From: a virus
Strand: one strand, 5' to 3'
DNA length: 36,626 bases
Virus record (IMG/VR): IMGVR_UViG_3300042892_005955
Coordinates: 1 to 36,626 of that record
Part shown: in pieces, positions 7,798 through 15,051 of the stretch
Numbering within the stretch: the first letter of the stretch is position 1
Layout: each line of letters starts with the position of its first letter
Notes under the pieces: model-generated
What the model saw: the letters and a program-made list of their open reading frames with translations, nothing else
Told to the model about the DNA's origin: nothing
Databases searched by the model: none
Made by a program: the position numbers and the translations under genes

Positions 7798-8568
7798 TTA
7801 TTTCCGTATTAGTTGTATAATCAAACCAGAGATGTCAAATTCCCACCATTGTTTTTTAAAGGTATAGTCTTTGGGAAATCTATGATGATTGTTATGCCAG
7901 GATTCTCCCCAACTTAGAATAGCCCATAACCAATTATTTGTGCTTTGGTCGTTTAGATTATAACTACGATACCCACCTAACCAACTAGGTTTATGACCAA
8001 CGTAATTGACTACATTACTCATCAATCCTGTTACTAATGCAGGAGTCCAATGCAAAAATAGCATTAAATAAAATCCACCAATAATAAACAATAATACGCT
8101 GTAAGCAATATTAATTGCAAAGTAATATCTATGCAGGAACTGTTGGAACTTGTCTGTAACTAAACCACGCATACGCCACTTGGTATCAATGTTTACTTGA
8201 TCCACGTAGTCTAATTTAAATATCTTAATGCCCTTGTGCAAAGGACTGTGAGGGTCATCGGGTTTGTCAGATTTTAGATGATGATTAATATGGATAGCGA
8301 CCCAAGCCAATGGACTACCGGTGCCTGCAAAACATCCCAATACACTAAAAATCTTTACTAATAAAGGTCTTGCTTGATAGCTATTGTGAGTAAGGTGTCT
8401 ATGATAAGTTATTACAATACCCAAACACCCGTATACGAAATAACCCAACAATATCAATAATAGATTGTTAACCGTCACTCCATACGTAGCAAATGCAAAC
8501 ACAGTACCCAATAATGCTATTATCTGAAAAAGTTGGGCTCCTCTTGTGCTACTTGCAAAAAGATTCAT
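7798..8568 (-). CDS. Membrane fatty acid desaturase-like protein (copy 3)
   Basis: A 256-residue membrane di-iron desaturase-like protein. The histidine boxes are HRHLTH at 56-61, HINHH at 93-97 and HNNHH at 225-229. Hydrophobic spans at about 12-55, 70-90 and 150-190 fit the family. It follows copy 4 with no spacer, its ATG touching that gene's stop region, and precedes a PP-loop gene by 4 nt. Copies 3 and 4 share SPL.WV before the second box and STNN before the third, and form a pair distinct from copies 1 and 2. Compared with copy 4 it has HKPSWLGGYRSY in place of the HMNGYRNF type segment, suggesting a different substrate pocket. The substrate is unknown. Confidence 0.9.
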   Translation of the reverse strand: MNLFASSTRGAQLFQIIALLGTVFAFATYGVTVNNLLLILLGYFVYGCLGIVITYHRHLTHNSYQARPLLVKIFSVLGCFAGTGSPLAWVAIHINHHLKSDKPDDPHSPLHKGIKIFKLDYVDQVNIDTKWRMRGLVTDKFQQFLHRYYFAINIAYSVLLFIIGGFYLMLFLHWTPALVTGLMSNVVNYVGHKPSWLGGYRSYNLNDQSTNNWLWAILSWGESWHNNHHRFPKDYTFKKQWWEFDISGLIIQLIRK

Positions 8569-9321
8569 TTATTTGTCACTCCTTATAACGTTGATTAACC
8601 TACAGACAGGATCAAATTCATTGTTCTTTACTGTTGTACAGACCTTTTCAGCATGGGCATGATGATTATTATGCCATGCATCACCTAATATAAAAGGCCA
8701 TAGATATACATTATTTGTACTACGATCCTTTGTGACAAAGTTTCTGTACCCATTCATGTGGCAGAAGTAGTTGAACATCGTCTGAGATATACTTACTATG
8801 AATACAGGTATAGCCCACATGTAAATAACCAAGCTATAGTTTACGATACTCAATACCAGTAAAAATGCTAGTATTATCAATAGATAGTACTTGTCTATTT
8901 TTAAATGTACAGGTGTCAATAATTCTTTAACTACAAAAGGGTTAAATTTAGTGTCTGTAGGTTTGAAACCCACAATGCTAAAGTCTTTATTGTGAGGACT
9001 ATGAGGATCTTTTTCTGTATCTGAGGTAGCGTGATGTATTCTATGAATATATACCCAACCTAATGGGCTGCCTCGTCCGGCTAATACAGCAAATATAGTG
9101 AAGAACCATTTAGATAAAGTGTCTAACTTAAAACTCTTATGACTATAATAACGGTGTAACATCATACTGATACCCAAAATACTATAAGAGTAAAACATGA
9201 TTATTGCTAACAGAACATATTGCCAACTAAACGCCGCAACAAAGGGGCTTGCCAACAATATTACCAATGATAATAATTGTATTATTCGTAGGGAGTTAGG
9301 GGACGATGAAAATATATTCAT
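8569..9321 (-). CDS. Membrane fatty acid desaturase-like protein (copy 4)
   Basis: A 250-residue member of the membrane di-iron desaturase family with HRYYSH at 56-61, HRIHH at 93-97 and HNNHH at 217-221. Two long hydrophobic regions (about 15-55 and 145-185) fit a four-helix membrane protein. It is the first gene of a minus-strand unit: desaturase 4, desaturase 3, PP-loop ATPase. A palindromic GATAAATACC element ends 2 nt before the ATG, so the mRNA may have no leader; no Shine-Dalgarno sequence can fit there. The C-terminus ends shortly after the third histidine box, as in the other three copies, so none carries a fused electron donor. Confidence 0.9.
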   Translation of the reverse strand: MNIFSSSPNSLRIIQLLSLVILLASPFVAAFSWQYVLLAIIMFYSYSILGISMMLHRYYSHKSFKLDTLSKWFFTIFAVLAGRGSPLGWVYIHRIHHATSDTEKDPHSPHNKDFSIVGFKPTDTKFNPFVVKELLTPVHLKIDKYYLLIILAFLLVLSIVNYSLVIYMWAIPVFIVSISQTMFNYFCHMNGYRNFVTKDRSTNNVYLWPFILGDAWHNNHHAHAEKVCTTVKNNEFDPVCRLINVIRSDK

Positions 9322-9323
9322 CA

Positions 9324-9342
9324 GGTATTTATCATAAATACC
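9324..9342. promoter_or_regulatory. Palindromic back-to-back late-promoter-like element
   Basis: GGTATTTAT-C-ATAAATACC is a perfect 9-bp inverted repeat around one central base, in the 35-nt gap between divergent genes. Each half reads as a T4-late-like ATAAATACC element for the gene on its own side. It could be a divergent promoter pair or an operator for a dimeric regulator. The minus-strand copy is 2 nt from its ATG, the plus-strand copy 14 nt from its ATG. Confidence 0.5.
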
Positions 9343-9356
9343 GTTGGGAACAATAA

Positions 9357-9866
9357 ATGCAAGATGAATTATTTTTTAACACTGAATTTTCACCTACCGG
9401 TATATTAGATAAATTATACCAAGAAGCCAGCGTAGAGGAAAATTATTATTGGAGTCCGGCTCAGCCCCCAGTTATGAGATGTGATGTAAGTGATGAGATA
9501 AGAGATTATTTTAAAAGATTAATAAATGTCCCATTCAATGATTGCGGGTTATTGAAAACTTACCCAAATACTATCTATCCAATACACAAAGATTCATTTA
9601 GAATCACAGCATTAAACATGACATTGATGGATGATAATCCAGACTTTGTGACTCAAGTAATAGGGGTAAAATTTGGTAAAGTACATAAGTATCCAGTTAC
9701 TTATGTAAGAAATGAATTTACTATTCTAAACGTATCTCAATTGCACCATGTCACTAATAAAAGTCAGACATTGACTAGAACCATACTTAGTATGGGATTT
9801 AAAGAATGTGATTATTCAACCTTGTTGCGCCTTCAATTAGAGGGAAAATTGTTCAATGATATATAA
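9357..9866 (+). CDS. 2OG-Fe(II) oxygenase-like protein (first of tandem pair)
   Basis: A 169-residue protein with the facial-triad layout of 2-oxoglutarate/Fe(II) oxygenases. The HxD motif is H77-K-D79 (YPIHKD), the distal His is H130 or H131 (QLHHVTN), and R141 follows at the expected distance for 2-oxoglutarate binding. The double-stranded beta-helix core appears complete though the protein is small. It begins a plus-strand run of four overlapping genes; its 3' end overlaps the next oxygenase gene by 11 nt. Such small oxygenases are common in T4-like phages, usually with unknown substrates. Proteins, lipids or nucleobases are all possible targets. Confidence 0.68.
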   Translation: MQDELFFNTEFSPTGILDKLYQEASVEENYYWSPAQPPVMRCDVSDEIRDYFKRLINVPFNDCGLLKTYPNTIYPIHKDSFRITALNMTLMDDNPDFVTQVIGVKFGKVHKYPVTYVRNEFTILNVSQLHHVTNKSQTLTRTILSMGFKECDYSTLLRLQLEGKLFNDI

Positions 9867-10401
9867 AAAGATAGATGTACCAAATTTAGAGGTAATGATC
9901 AGTGAGATAATGACAATGGTCAGTCCGCAAATATCACAAAATCTCAGATACTGGGATCTTCCAATAACAGATTTTTATAAATTAACCCCTACCTTTTTTA
10001 AGTATATTACAGGAAAAACTTTTTGTAGTATACCTAAACAGTTTAGATTCTATAATACTCCACCGTACGGCACATTAGGCCCGCACATTGATAATCTTGC
10101 GACTGCACCAAATAAGATTGGTTTCAATATACCACTGAGTGGTACTAAAAATACTCACATGAATTATTATACGACACCCGAGGATAACGTATCTATTAGT
10201 TTAGCCGGCGGGTTTGGCTCTGTGCCGGCGCAAATAATTAAAGACAATACTAGATTAGTGTTGATAGATAGTATAGAAATTGACAAGCCTACAGTTCTTA
10301 GAACGGATTTGATACATGAAGTAGTAAATCCAAATAATTCGTACAGGTTAGTATTAGGAATGAAATACATTGGTAAACAAGTTGAGGATATACTAGCCTA
10401 A
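9856..10401 (+). CDS. 2OG-Fe(II) oxygenase-like protein (second of tandem pair)
   Basis: A 181-residue protein with a likely facial triad: H77-I-D79 in the GPHIDN segment, the distal His H154 (DLIHEVVN) and R164 ten residues later. It shares the layout of the preceding gene, with HxD at the same residue numbers, but the rest of the sequence is very different, so they are not recent duplicates. It overlaps the preceding gene by 11 nt, and its TAA shares one base with the ATG of the next gene. An iron-dependent hydroxylase is the most likely function; the substrate is unknown. Confidence 0.68.
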   Translation: MIYKKIDVPNLEVMISEIMTMVSPQISQNLRYWDLPITDFYKLTPTFFKYITGKTFCSIPKQFRFYNTPPYGTLGPHIDNLATAPNKIGFNIPLSGTKNTHMNYYTTPEDNVSISLAGGFGSVPAQIIKDNTRLVLIDSIEIDKPTVLRTDLIHEVVNPNNSYRLVLGMKYIGKQVEDILA

Positions 10402-11015
10402 TGATTTCATTAAAATTATATTCGGCTTTATCTATAGAAGAAATTAAAAACTTCTATGACTTTCTTGCATCTATTCAATCTGAAGGCTTGCCCGCAGGTA
10501 CTAATATGTGGGATAATAATTGGGAATCAAACAACGAAACTCTGCCTTTTATTTTAGAAAAAACTGATAGATTTAATAGGATCAAAGGTGATTACCATAT
10601 AATATATGATGGATCAACAATCATAGCATGCGGTGGCGTGTACATTAGTGATTTTTCAAATAGAATAGCAATCGGAGGCGTGAGAACCTGGGTAACTAAA
10701 GAGTATCGCAATAATAGCATACTTAGAGAATATCTATTACCAGCACACAAACTATGGTGCCAAGAAAGAAACATAGATATACTTGCACTTACCTTTAATG
10801 AATATAATAAAAATCTTCCCCAAGTGTTTAAAAGAAGAAGATTAGGTGAGTCTATCGAAAGAATCACAACAAGAGAACCAAAGCATTTGTTTTACTCGGG
10901 CTTAATCGAGGTTCCGTTTGCAATGTCTATTCAATATACAAAGCAATGGTTAATCTATGAAAGATTGTCAGATTGGGATTTCGATTGGAAAACTATTGAG
11001 TGGAAAAATGATTGA
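10401..11015 (+). CDS. GNAT-like acetyltransferase
   Basis: A 204-residue protein resembling GNAT N-acetyltransferases. A central strand (HIIYDGSTIIACGGVYI, around 70-85) is followed by GGVRTWVTKEYRNNSILREYLL, which has the shape of the V-x-x-x-x-R-x-x-x acetyl-CoA-binding segment, then a helix and a beta strand (ILALTFNEYNKNLPQVFKR) with the asparagine-rich turn typical of the fold. The classical RxxGxG loop is degenerate, so an acyl donor other than acetyl-CoA, or loss of catalysis, is possible. It starts on the stop codon of the oxygenase gene and overlaps the next gene by 8 nt, which points to co-translation of the four-gene plus-strand unit. Confidence 0.5.
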   Translation: MISLKLYSALSIEEIKNFYDFLASIQSEGLPAGTNMWDNNWESNNETLPFILEKTDRFNRIKGDYHIIYDGSTIIACGGVYISDFSNRIAIGGVRTWVTKEYRNNSILREYLLPAHKLWCQERNIDILALTFNEYNKNLPQVFKRRRLGESIERITTREPKHLFYSGLIEVPFAMSIQYTKQWLIYERLSDWDFDWKTIEWKND

Positions 11016-11553
11016 TAGCTTTAGTCACGGGCAAATAGGTAGCAAATTGTGGTTATGTGAGCAATTAGAACCTCACATTAAAAACAATGCTACTGTTGCC
11101 ATATTAGGTAGTTGGATAAATGTATTAGGGTTTATGTTGTTGACTAGACAACCCTACAAGTATTCACATATTAAGGGCATAGACCTAGACATTGAAGCTG
11201 TCAATACTGCTAATCAAATTTGCAATTACTGGTATATTAATGGTATACAACACTCAATACAAGACAATGCAAACACAGTATCGCTTCAAGGATTTGATGT
11301 TGTGATTAATTGTAGCAGTGAGCATATGGAAGGATCAGATTGGTTTGATAACATTAGCTCGGGTACGCTTGTATGCATACAGTCTAGCAACGTCACAGAC
11401 ACAACTGATCCATGGTTTGTTAAAAACCCCAGTCATAATATCGATGAATTTCTTTCAAAATACCCACTACGTGAGATAATATTTTCAGAAACTCTACCGA
11501 TAACCTATGAGAACTGGGGTTATGATAGATATATGGTAATCGGTATCAAATAG
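11008..11553 (+). CDS. Putative SAM-dependent methyltransferase-like protein
   Basis: A 181-residue protein with a Rossmann-like core: a strand and glycine turn (VAILGSW), an acidic strand end (GIDLDIEAV) where a methyltransferase would hold the SAM ribose, and a later strand FDVVINCSSEHM. The pattern fits a class I methyltransferase but the glycine-rich motif I is weak, so this is tentative. I use the ATG at 11008 rather than an in-frame ATG at 10957, because the longer form would overlap the GNAT-like gene by 59 nt and add residues unlike the rest. The 3' end overlaps the convergent ahpD-like gene by 8 nt. Confidence 0.45.
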   Translation: MIDSFSHGQIGSKLWLCEQLEPHIKNNATVAILGSWINVLGFMLLTRQPYKYSHIKGIDLDIEAVNTANQICNYWYINGIQHSIQDNANTVSLQGFDVVINCSSEHMEGSDWFDNISSGTLVCIQSSNVTDTTDPWFVKNPSHNIDEFLSKYPLREIIFSETLPITYENWGYDRYMVIGIK

Positions 11554-12103
11554 ACACTTTGCCAATTGCGTGAATTGTTGCCGCAATCTTGCCGATATGA
11601 TGCAACTGTTGAACAGTTACTCCTTCTTTCTTTAATGTGTCATAGTGTGACTTAACACAGAAATGGCACTTGCCGATTATGCTAGCGGCTAGTGAGTACA
11701 TCTCAAACTTTACTTTAGTTGTACCACCGTGTGTTGCATATGCATTCATGCGCAAACCTGCAGGCAAACCCTTAAGGTCAGGGTCGCCGGACATCTCTAC
11801 GAATGGATACCAAATGTTGTTTTGACCCATAAGTGCGGCTGCTGTTTTTGCCGCTTCACGTTCTTTTTCTGCGGTGAACAACGGGCTATTCATTTCAATT
11901 TCAAATGCTAGCCCACCGTTACCACTAGCCAATGCAGCCACATATGCAACTGCGTGTGTGTCTACTGGATCTAGTAAACTGCGATTGATGACCGCGTCTA
12001 CATTTAGACGAATATCTTTAGCGTGATCAGGGATACTATCTTTAACGCTATCTACCCAATTTCCACCGATTGTGATCGGTTGTACTGATGCCATTGCTTC
12101 CAT
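11546..12103 (-). CDS. AhpD-like alkylhydroperoxidase
   Basis: A 185-residue protein of the carboxymuconolactone decarboxylase/AhpD family. The active site matches mycobacterial AhpD in spacing: E134, then C146-HF-C149 twelve residues on, then H153. In Mycobacterium AhpD this CxxC pair carries electrons from lipoylated proteins to the peroxiredoxin AhpC, and has weak peroxidase activity itself. An AhpC homologue lies 3.6 kb away on the same strand, which makes a working AhpC-AhpD pair plausible. The ATG at 12103 has an AAGGAG ribosome binding site 6-7 nt upstream. It is the last gene of a long minus-strand operon. The phage may use it to buffer oxidative stress in the infected host. Confidence 0.88.
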   Translation of the reverse strand: MEAMASVQPITIGGNWVDSVKDSIPDHAKDIRLNVDAVINRSLLDPVDTHAVAYVAALASGNGGLAFEIEMNSPLFTAEKEREAAKTAAALMGQNNIWYPFVEMSGDPDLKGLPAGLRMNAYATHGGTTKVKFEMYSLAASIIGKCHFCVKSHYDTLKKEGVTVQQLHHIGKIAATIHAIGKVSI

Positions 12104-12104
12104 G

Positions 12105-12881
12105 TTATTCTCCTTTATGTTGCAAGCTTTCTAGTGTTTTTGACATGTCTGCACATGTATATGATTGATAACTGTCACGTAACTTGTCTGGCATTGGTAT
12201 GTATTCAATAGCTTCAACTGGTGCTATACTCAGTGCAACATCTAAGAAACTCTTAGGTGTTCCCGTGCCTACATTCCATACTCCAGATTCTTTTACGTCA
12301 AAGAAATCTATATGTGTCTTACACACTTGTTCTACGGGTACAAAGTCTCGTAAGTAATTCTCGCTGTTTTCAAATAACTTAATCTTACCTGTCTCTTTAT
12401 ATTGTTTAGTAAACGTATGATAAGGACTAGCTTGACCTTCTTTGTGATCTTCGTTAGAACCGTATACGTTAAAATATCTAAACCCTTGTATCCGTATACC
12501 CTTAGGGTCTAAGTTACTAACATGTCGTTCAATCAAATATTTTGTCCATGCATACGGGTTTCGAGGATCTATTGGTTGATCTTCTTTGAAGTTTTCTTTT
12601 CGCATTCCATATACGCTAGCACTGCTAGAATATTGAATATCAACTCCAAATTTTACACATTGCCTCAATAACCATATGCTAAAGTCAACGTTTTGATACA
12701 TGATCTTTTCTATATCCCGTTCTGTGGTAGAGCTATTTGCTCCCATATGAACTACCCAATCATGTCCTTCAATGCTTGGTAAACTATCACCCCATTCGAA
12801 TGTAGTAACATCATGGTCAGATAATGCATTAAGCATATGTGAGCCAATGAACCCTTTGTGTCCTGTTAGTAAAATTTTCAC
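12105..12881 (-). CDS. hldD: ADP-L-glycero-D-manno-heptose 6-epimerase-like
   Basis: A 258-residue short-chain dehydrogenase/reductase-type epimerase. The N-terminal NAD(P) motif is GHKGFIG at 7-13, and the active-site pair is SSSASVYG and YAWTK. Several stretches match HldD (RfaD) closely: SSTTE after the HMGA strand, FRYFNVYG, SENYLRDFV, and EYIPMPDKLR near the C-terminus. HldD converts ADP-D-glycero-D-manno-heptose to the L,D form used in LPS inner core. It is shorter than bacterial HldD (about 310 residues), lacking part of the C-terminal tail. It overlaps the HAD gene by 4 nt and belongs to the operon with the separate HldE kinase and adenylyltransferase, which strongly supports the assignment. 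Confidence 0.85.
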   Translation of the reverse strand: MKILLTGHKGFIGSHMLNALSDHDVTTFEWGDSLPSIEGHDWVVHMGANSSTTERDIEKIMYQNVDFSIWLLRQCVKFGVDIQYSSSASVYGMRKENFKEDQPIDPRNPYAWTKYLIERHVSNLDPKGIRIQGFRYFNVYGSNEDHKEGQASPYHTFTKQYKETGKIKLFENSENYLRDFVPVEQVCKTHIDFFDVKESGVWNVGTGTPKSFLDVALSIAPVEAIEYIPMPDKLRDSYQSYTCADMSKTLESLQHKGE

Positions 12882-13177
12882 TTGAAAAAATCCTCTGAGT
12901 TAATTGCTTTGTCATCTACCCATATATCATATACAGGCTTACCCATGCGAATTTCATCATACTTGCAACCCCAGGCTGCTAATTGACTGTATGTTTTATC
13001 TTTCCAATCAATCCCGCTATTTCCACCACGTGCTGTCCAATAGATAACTTTATGACCCTGATCGTACAGATCGTTTACTTTTTGAATTCGATCAGGCATG
13101 GGCTTACTATTAGCATAATCACTATTCTCAGATATACATATGGTATTATCTATATCAATCATATATGTCTTTATCAT
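12878..13177 (-). CDS. Small HAD-superfamily phosphatase-like protein
   Basis: A 99-residue protein with a HAD-type catalytic start, MIDIDNTIC (D8 and D10 would be the nucleophile and acid), a TARGG segment in the middle and a late DIWVDDKA acidic motif for magnesium. This is the compact cap-less HAD type often found in capsule and LPS gene clusters. In the bacterial heptose pathway the phosphatase is GmhB, which is about 190 residues; this protein is half that size, so it could replace GmhB only as an analogue. Four-nt overlaps join it to the cupin gene upstream and the epimerase gene downstream. Confidence 0.7.
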   Translation of the reverse strand: MIKTYMIDIDNTICISENSDYANSKPMPDRIQKVNDLYDQGHKVIYWTARGGNSGIDWKDKTYSQLAAWGCKYDEIRMGKPVYDIWVDDKAINSEDFFK

Positions 13178-13533
13178 TTTTGACTATCACCTTTTCTTAC
13201 TCTATAGTTGTCTTCTACACTGTCAGGCGTAGATACTTCAATTATAGCTCCCTCTTCTAAACAAATCACTTGATGCGGGAATAATGGTTTGTTTCTCCAC
13301 ACATCGTTTGTTTCTAGTATTTCTTCATGCTCAGTTGCATTGGTAGTATCAATCCAAATTACTTTAAACTTACCACTAAGAACAAACCATGTTTCATCTT
13401 TGTCCTTATGAAAGTGCATACTGAACTTTGCGTCTTTATTGAACTTGAGAACCTTGCCGCAATACAAATCGTTTGTAGCAAAAATAAACTCATGTCCCCA
13501 TCCTTTTTCTACATAACCTTCTAATCTATTCAT
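13174..13533 (-). CDS. Sugar-phosphate isomerase-like cupin
   Basis: A 119-residue single-domain cupin. It opens with KGWGHE, like the start of type II mannose-6-phosphate isomerase domains, and has the metal-binding pattern MHFHKDKDETWFVLSGKF (around 39-56), with histidines and a glutamate spaced as in cupin motif 1, then PHQV in motif 2. A sugar or sugar-phosphate isomerase or epimerase role is likely from the fold and the operon. It may stand in for GmhA, the sedoheptulose-7-phosphate isomerase missing from this cluster, but that is speculation. Its start overlaps the kinase stop by 4 nt. Confidence 0.7.
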   Translation of the reverse strand: MNRLEGYVEKGWGHEFIFATNDLYCGKVLKFNKDAKFSMHFHKDKDETWFVLSGKFKVIWIDTTNATEHEEILETNDVWRNKPLFPHQVICLEEGAIIEVSTPDSVEDNYRVRKGDSQK

Positions 13534-14297
13534 GGTACTAATTCCTCTATGCTAGGAGCGTAAACTCCTACATGCTGTACTGTGATTCCAGCGGCTTTGT
13601 TTGCAAATACAATAGATTTACGAATGTCTTTTGTGTCTAAGTATCGGTAAACAAGTGATGCTAAAAACGTATCCCCGGCACCGCATACATCTATAACATT
13701 ATCCTTAAGGTCAGGGGCAATAGTATGACCCATGTATTCAGCGCCTTTTTCACCCTTAGTAACAATCAACCATTGGTCATCGGGTAATGTTTTTGCTAGA
13801 TTTTTCTCTAATTGATTGATCTTTATAAAACATCCATTGAATCTGGCTAGGTCTGTTTTCTTTGTATCTATAAAGATAGGACCCTTGAACTCGTCTCGGA
13901 TCCATTCTATCAACGTAGGTGGTACTGTGCCCTTATTATAATCACTAATGACAACTGCGTCATACGAATTAAGTTCAGAGGTATCAATGAATGATCCTAA
14001 GATTGGAGTACACTTTGCATCATTGTCTATTCTAAGCAAATGTTGTTTACTACGCTCGTCTATCAATCGTTTCTTTTCACTGGATTCAGTATGATGAAAC
14101 TTTACTTGACAGTTTAAAGCCTCTAAGTTTCTACTTACATTCCCTGCCATACCCTCTAGTATAATTTCATTGTTGGGTTGAAATACTGGTACAGGCGCTT
14201 CAGGGCTTAGTCGAGTAACGACACCGTATATATATGTGTCTTTGCAATTATCCCCGATCAATAATATGTTGAATTTTCTTCGTGCTGGAGTACTCAT
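13530..14297 (-). CDS. HldE kinase-domain protein (heptose 7-phosphate kinase)
   Basis: A 255-residue PfkB-family sugar kinase that matches the N-terminal half of HldE (RfaE domain I). It has the hallmark N-terminus LIGD....YIYG followed by RLSPEAPVPVF, a central AVVISDYNKG and the C-terminal anion-hole and catalytic motif CGAGDTFLAS. HldE phosphorylates D-glycero-beta-D-manno-heptose 7-phosphate at C1. It is shorter than the usual domain of about 315 residues, with deletions in the middle. In most bacteria the kinase and adenylyltransferase are fused in that order; here they are separate genes in reverse order, and this gene's start overlaps the end of the adenylyltransferase gene by 50 nt in another frame. 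Confidence 0.87.
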   Translation of the reverse strand: MSTPARRKFNILLIGDNCKDTYIYGVVTRLSPEAPVPVFQPNNEIILEGMAGNVSRNLEALNCQVKFHHTESSEKKRLIDERSKQHLLRIDNDAKCTPILGSFIDTSELNSYDAVVISDYNKGTVPPTLIEWIRDEFKGPIFIDTKKTDLARFNGCFIKINQLEKNLAKTLPDDQWLIVTKGEKGAEYMGHTIAPDLKDNVIDVCGAGDTFLASLVYRYLDTKDIRKSIVFANKAAGITVQHVGVYAPSIEELVP

Positions 14298-14640
14298 CTA
14301 TTCTTTCAAATAAAACAACGGTAACATATTCTTTACCAATAATTGGTAATGTCTTATAGTCGCCGCCCTTGACCATGATATCACAGGTCTTTATTATATT
14401 AATCAAATCTTCATCGGTGTCAAAAATTTCCACTTGATCTACCGCTTTAAGATTCTCCAACATAATCTTTCGTTCATTCACATTATTAATAGGTCTACTA
14501 GAACCCTTTAATCTTTTGACACGTTCATCCGAATCAATAGCCACTACTAAATGATCACCAAGAGTCTTGGCATAGTTTAGCATAGCTAAGTGACCCAAAT
14601 GAAGCACATCAAAGGTGCCGTTCACAAACACTCTTGTCAT
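14248..14640 (-). CDS. HldE adenylyltransferase-domain protein (heptose-1-P adenylyltransferase)
   Basis: A 130-residue cytidylyltransferase-like nucleotidyltransferase corresponding to the C-terminal half of HldE. The nucleotide-binding HxGH motif is HLGH in NGTFDVLHLGHL, followed by AIDSDERVKRLKG.SRP and VKGGDYK, all typical of RfaE domain II. It would make ADP-heptose from heptose 1-phosphate and ATP. It overlaps the kinase gene by 50 nt and the upstream SGNH hydrolase gene by 4 nt. It ends with the natural helix KKIQHIIDRG, so the split does not look like a frameshift artefact. Confidence 0.88.
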   Translation of the reverse strand: MTRVFVNGTFDVLHLGHLAMLNYAKTLGDHLVVAIDSDERVKRLKGSSRPINNVNERKIMLENLKAVDQVEIFDTDEDLINIIKTCDIMVKGGDYKTLPIIGKEYVTVVLFERIDEYSSTKKIQHIIDRG

Positions 14641-15035
14641 TTAGTTTTTTCGGCTAACTCTTTGTAACCTGCCCAACTAGGATGTACGCCATCCTTTTGT
14701 AGGCGGGTAATTGGTAGTACAGTATCTCCGTACTCTTTTGCCATGGCATTGACAATTGCTTGAATCTCAGGTTTAATAGCAGGCAATATCCAAAATACTC
14801 TTGCAGTGGTTCCAACTTTCTCTCGAATTCGTTGTAACTCTGCTTTAGTTTTAACTCCTTTATGATCATTACTACCTAAACTGATGATTACAGTTTTAGC
14901 AGTTAGATCGTTCTTTAAGTAGTCACGATTCCATTGCCATGTATTCCACCCGCCCTTTGCGTAAGCAACACAATCAGGTCTAGCCTGATGTGTGCCCACT
15001 GCAATACTATCTCCTATGATTAAGCAATCAATCAT
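14637..15035 (-). CDS. SGNH/GDSL hydrolase
   Basis: A 132-residue SGNH-fold esterase. The four blocks are visible: GDSI with the nucleophile S10, KGGW with the oxyanion glycine near 28-29, SLGSND with N56, and DGVHPS with D115 and H118 of the catalytic triad. It has no signal peptide, so it would act in the cytoplasm or as part of the virion. Members of this family remove acyl groups from sugars, peptidoglycan or lipids. As first gene of the heptose operon (4-nt overlap with the adenylyltransferase) it may trim or edit the same glycan. A virion-borne esterase acting on host surface polysaccharide is another possibility. Confidence 0.82.
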   Translation of the reverse strand: MIDCLIIGDSIAVGTHQARPDCVAYAKGGWNTWQWNRDYLKNDLTAKTVIISLGSNDHKGVKTKAELQRIREKVGTTARVFWILPAIKPEIQAIVNAMAKEYGDTVLPITRLQKDGVHPSWAGYKELAEKTK

Positions 15036-15051
15036 TTAACTTCCATTCCGT

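Noticed and set aside
14248-14297. Sequencing frameshift splitting a fused HldE
   Set aside because: The order adenylyltransferase-kinase is reversed relative to HldE and both proteins have natural ends, so a simple frameshift cannot explain it.
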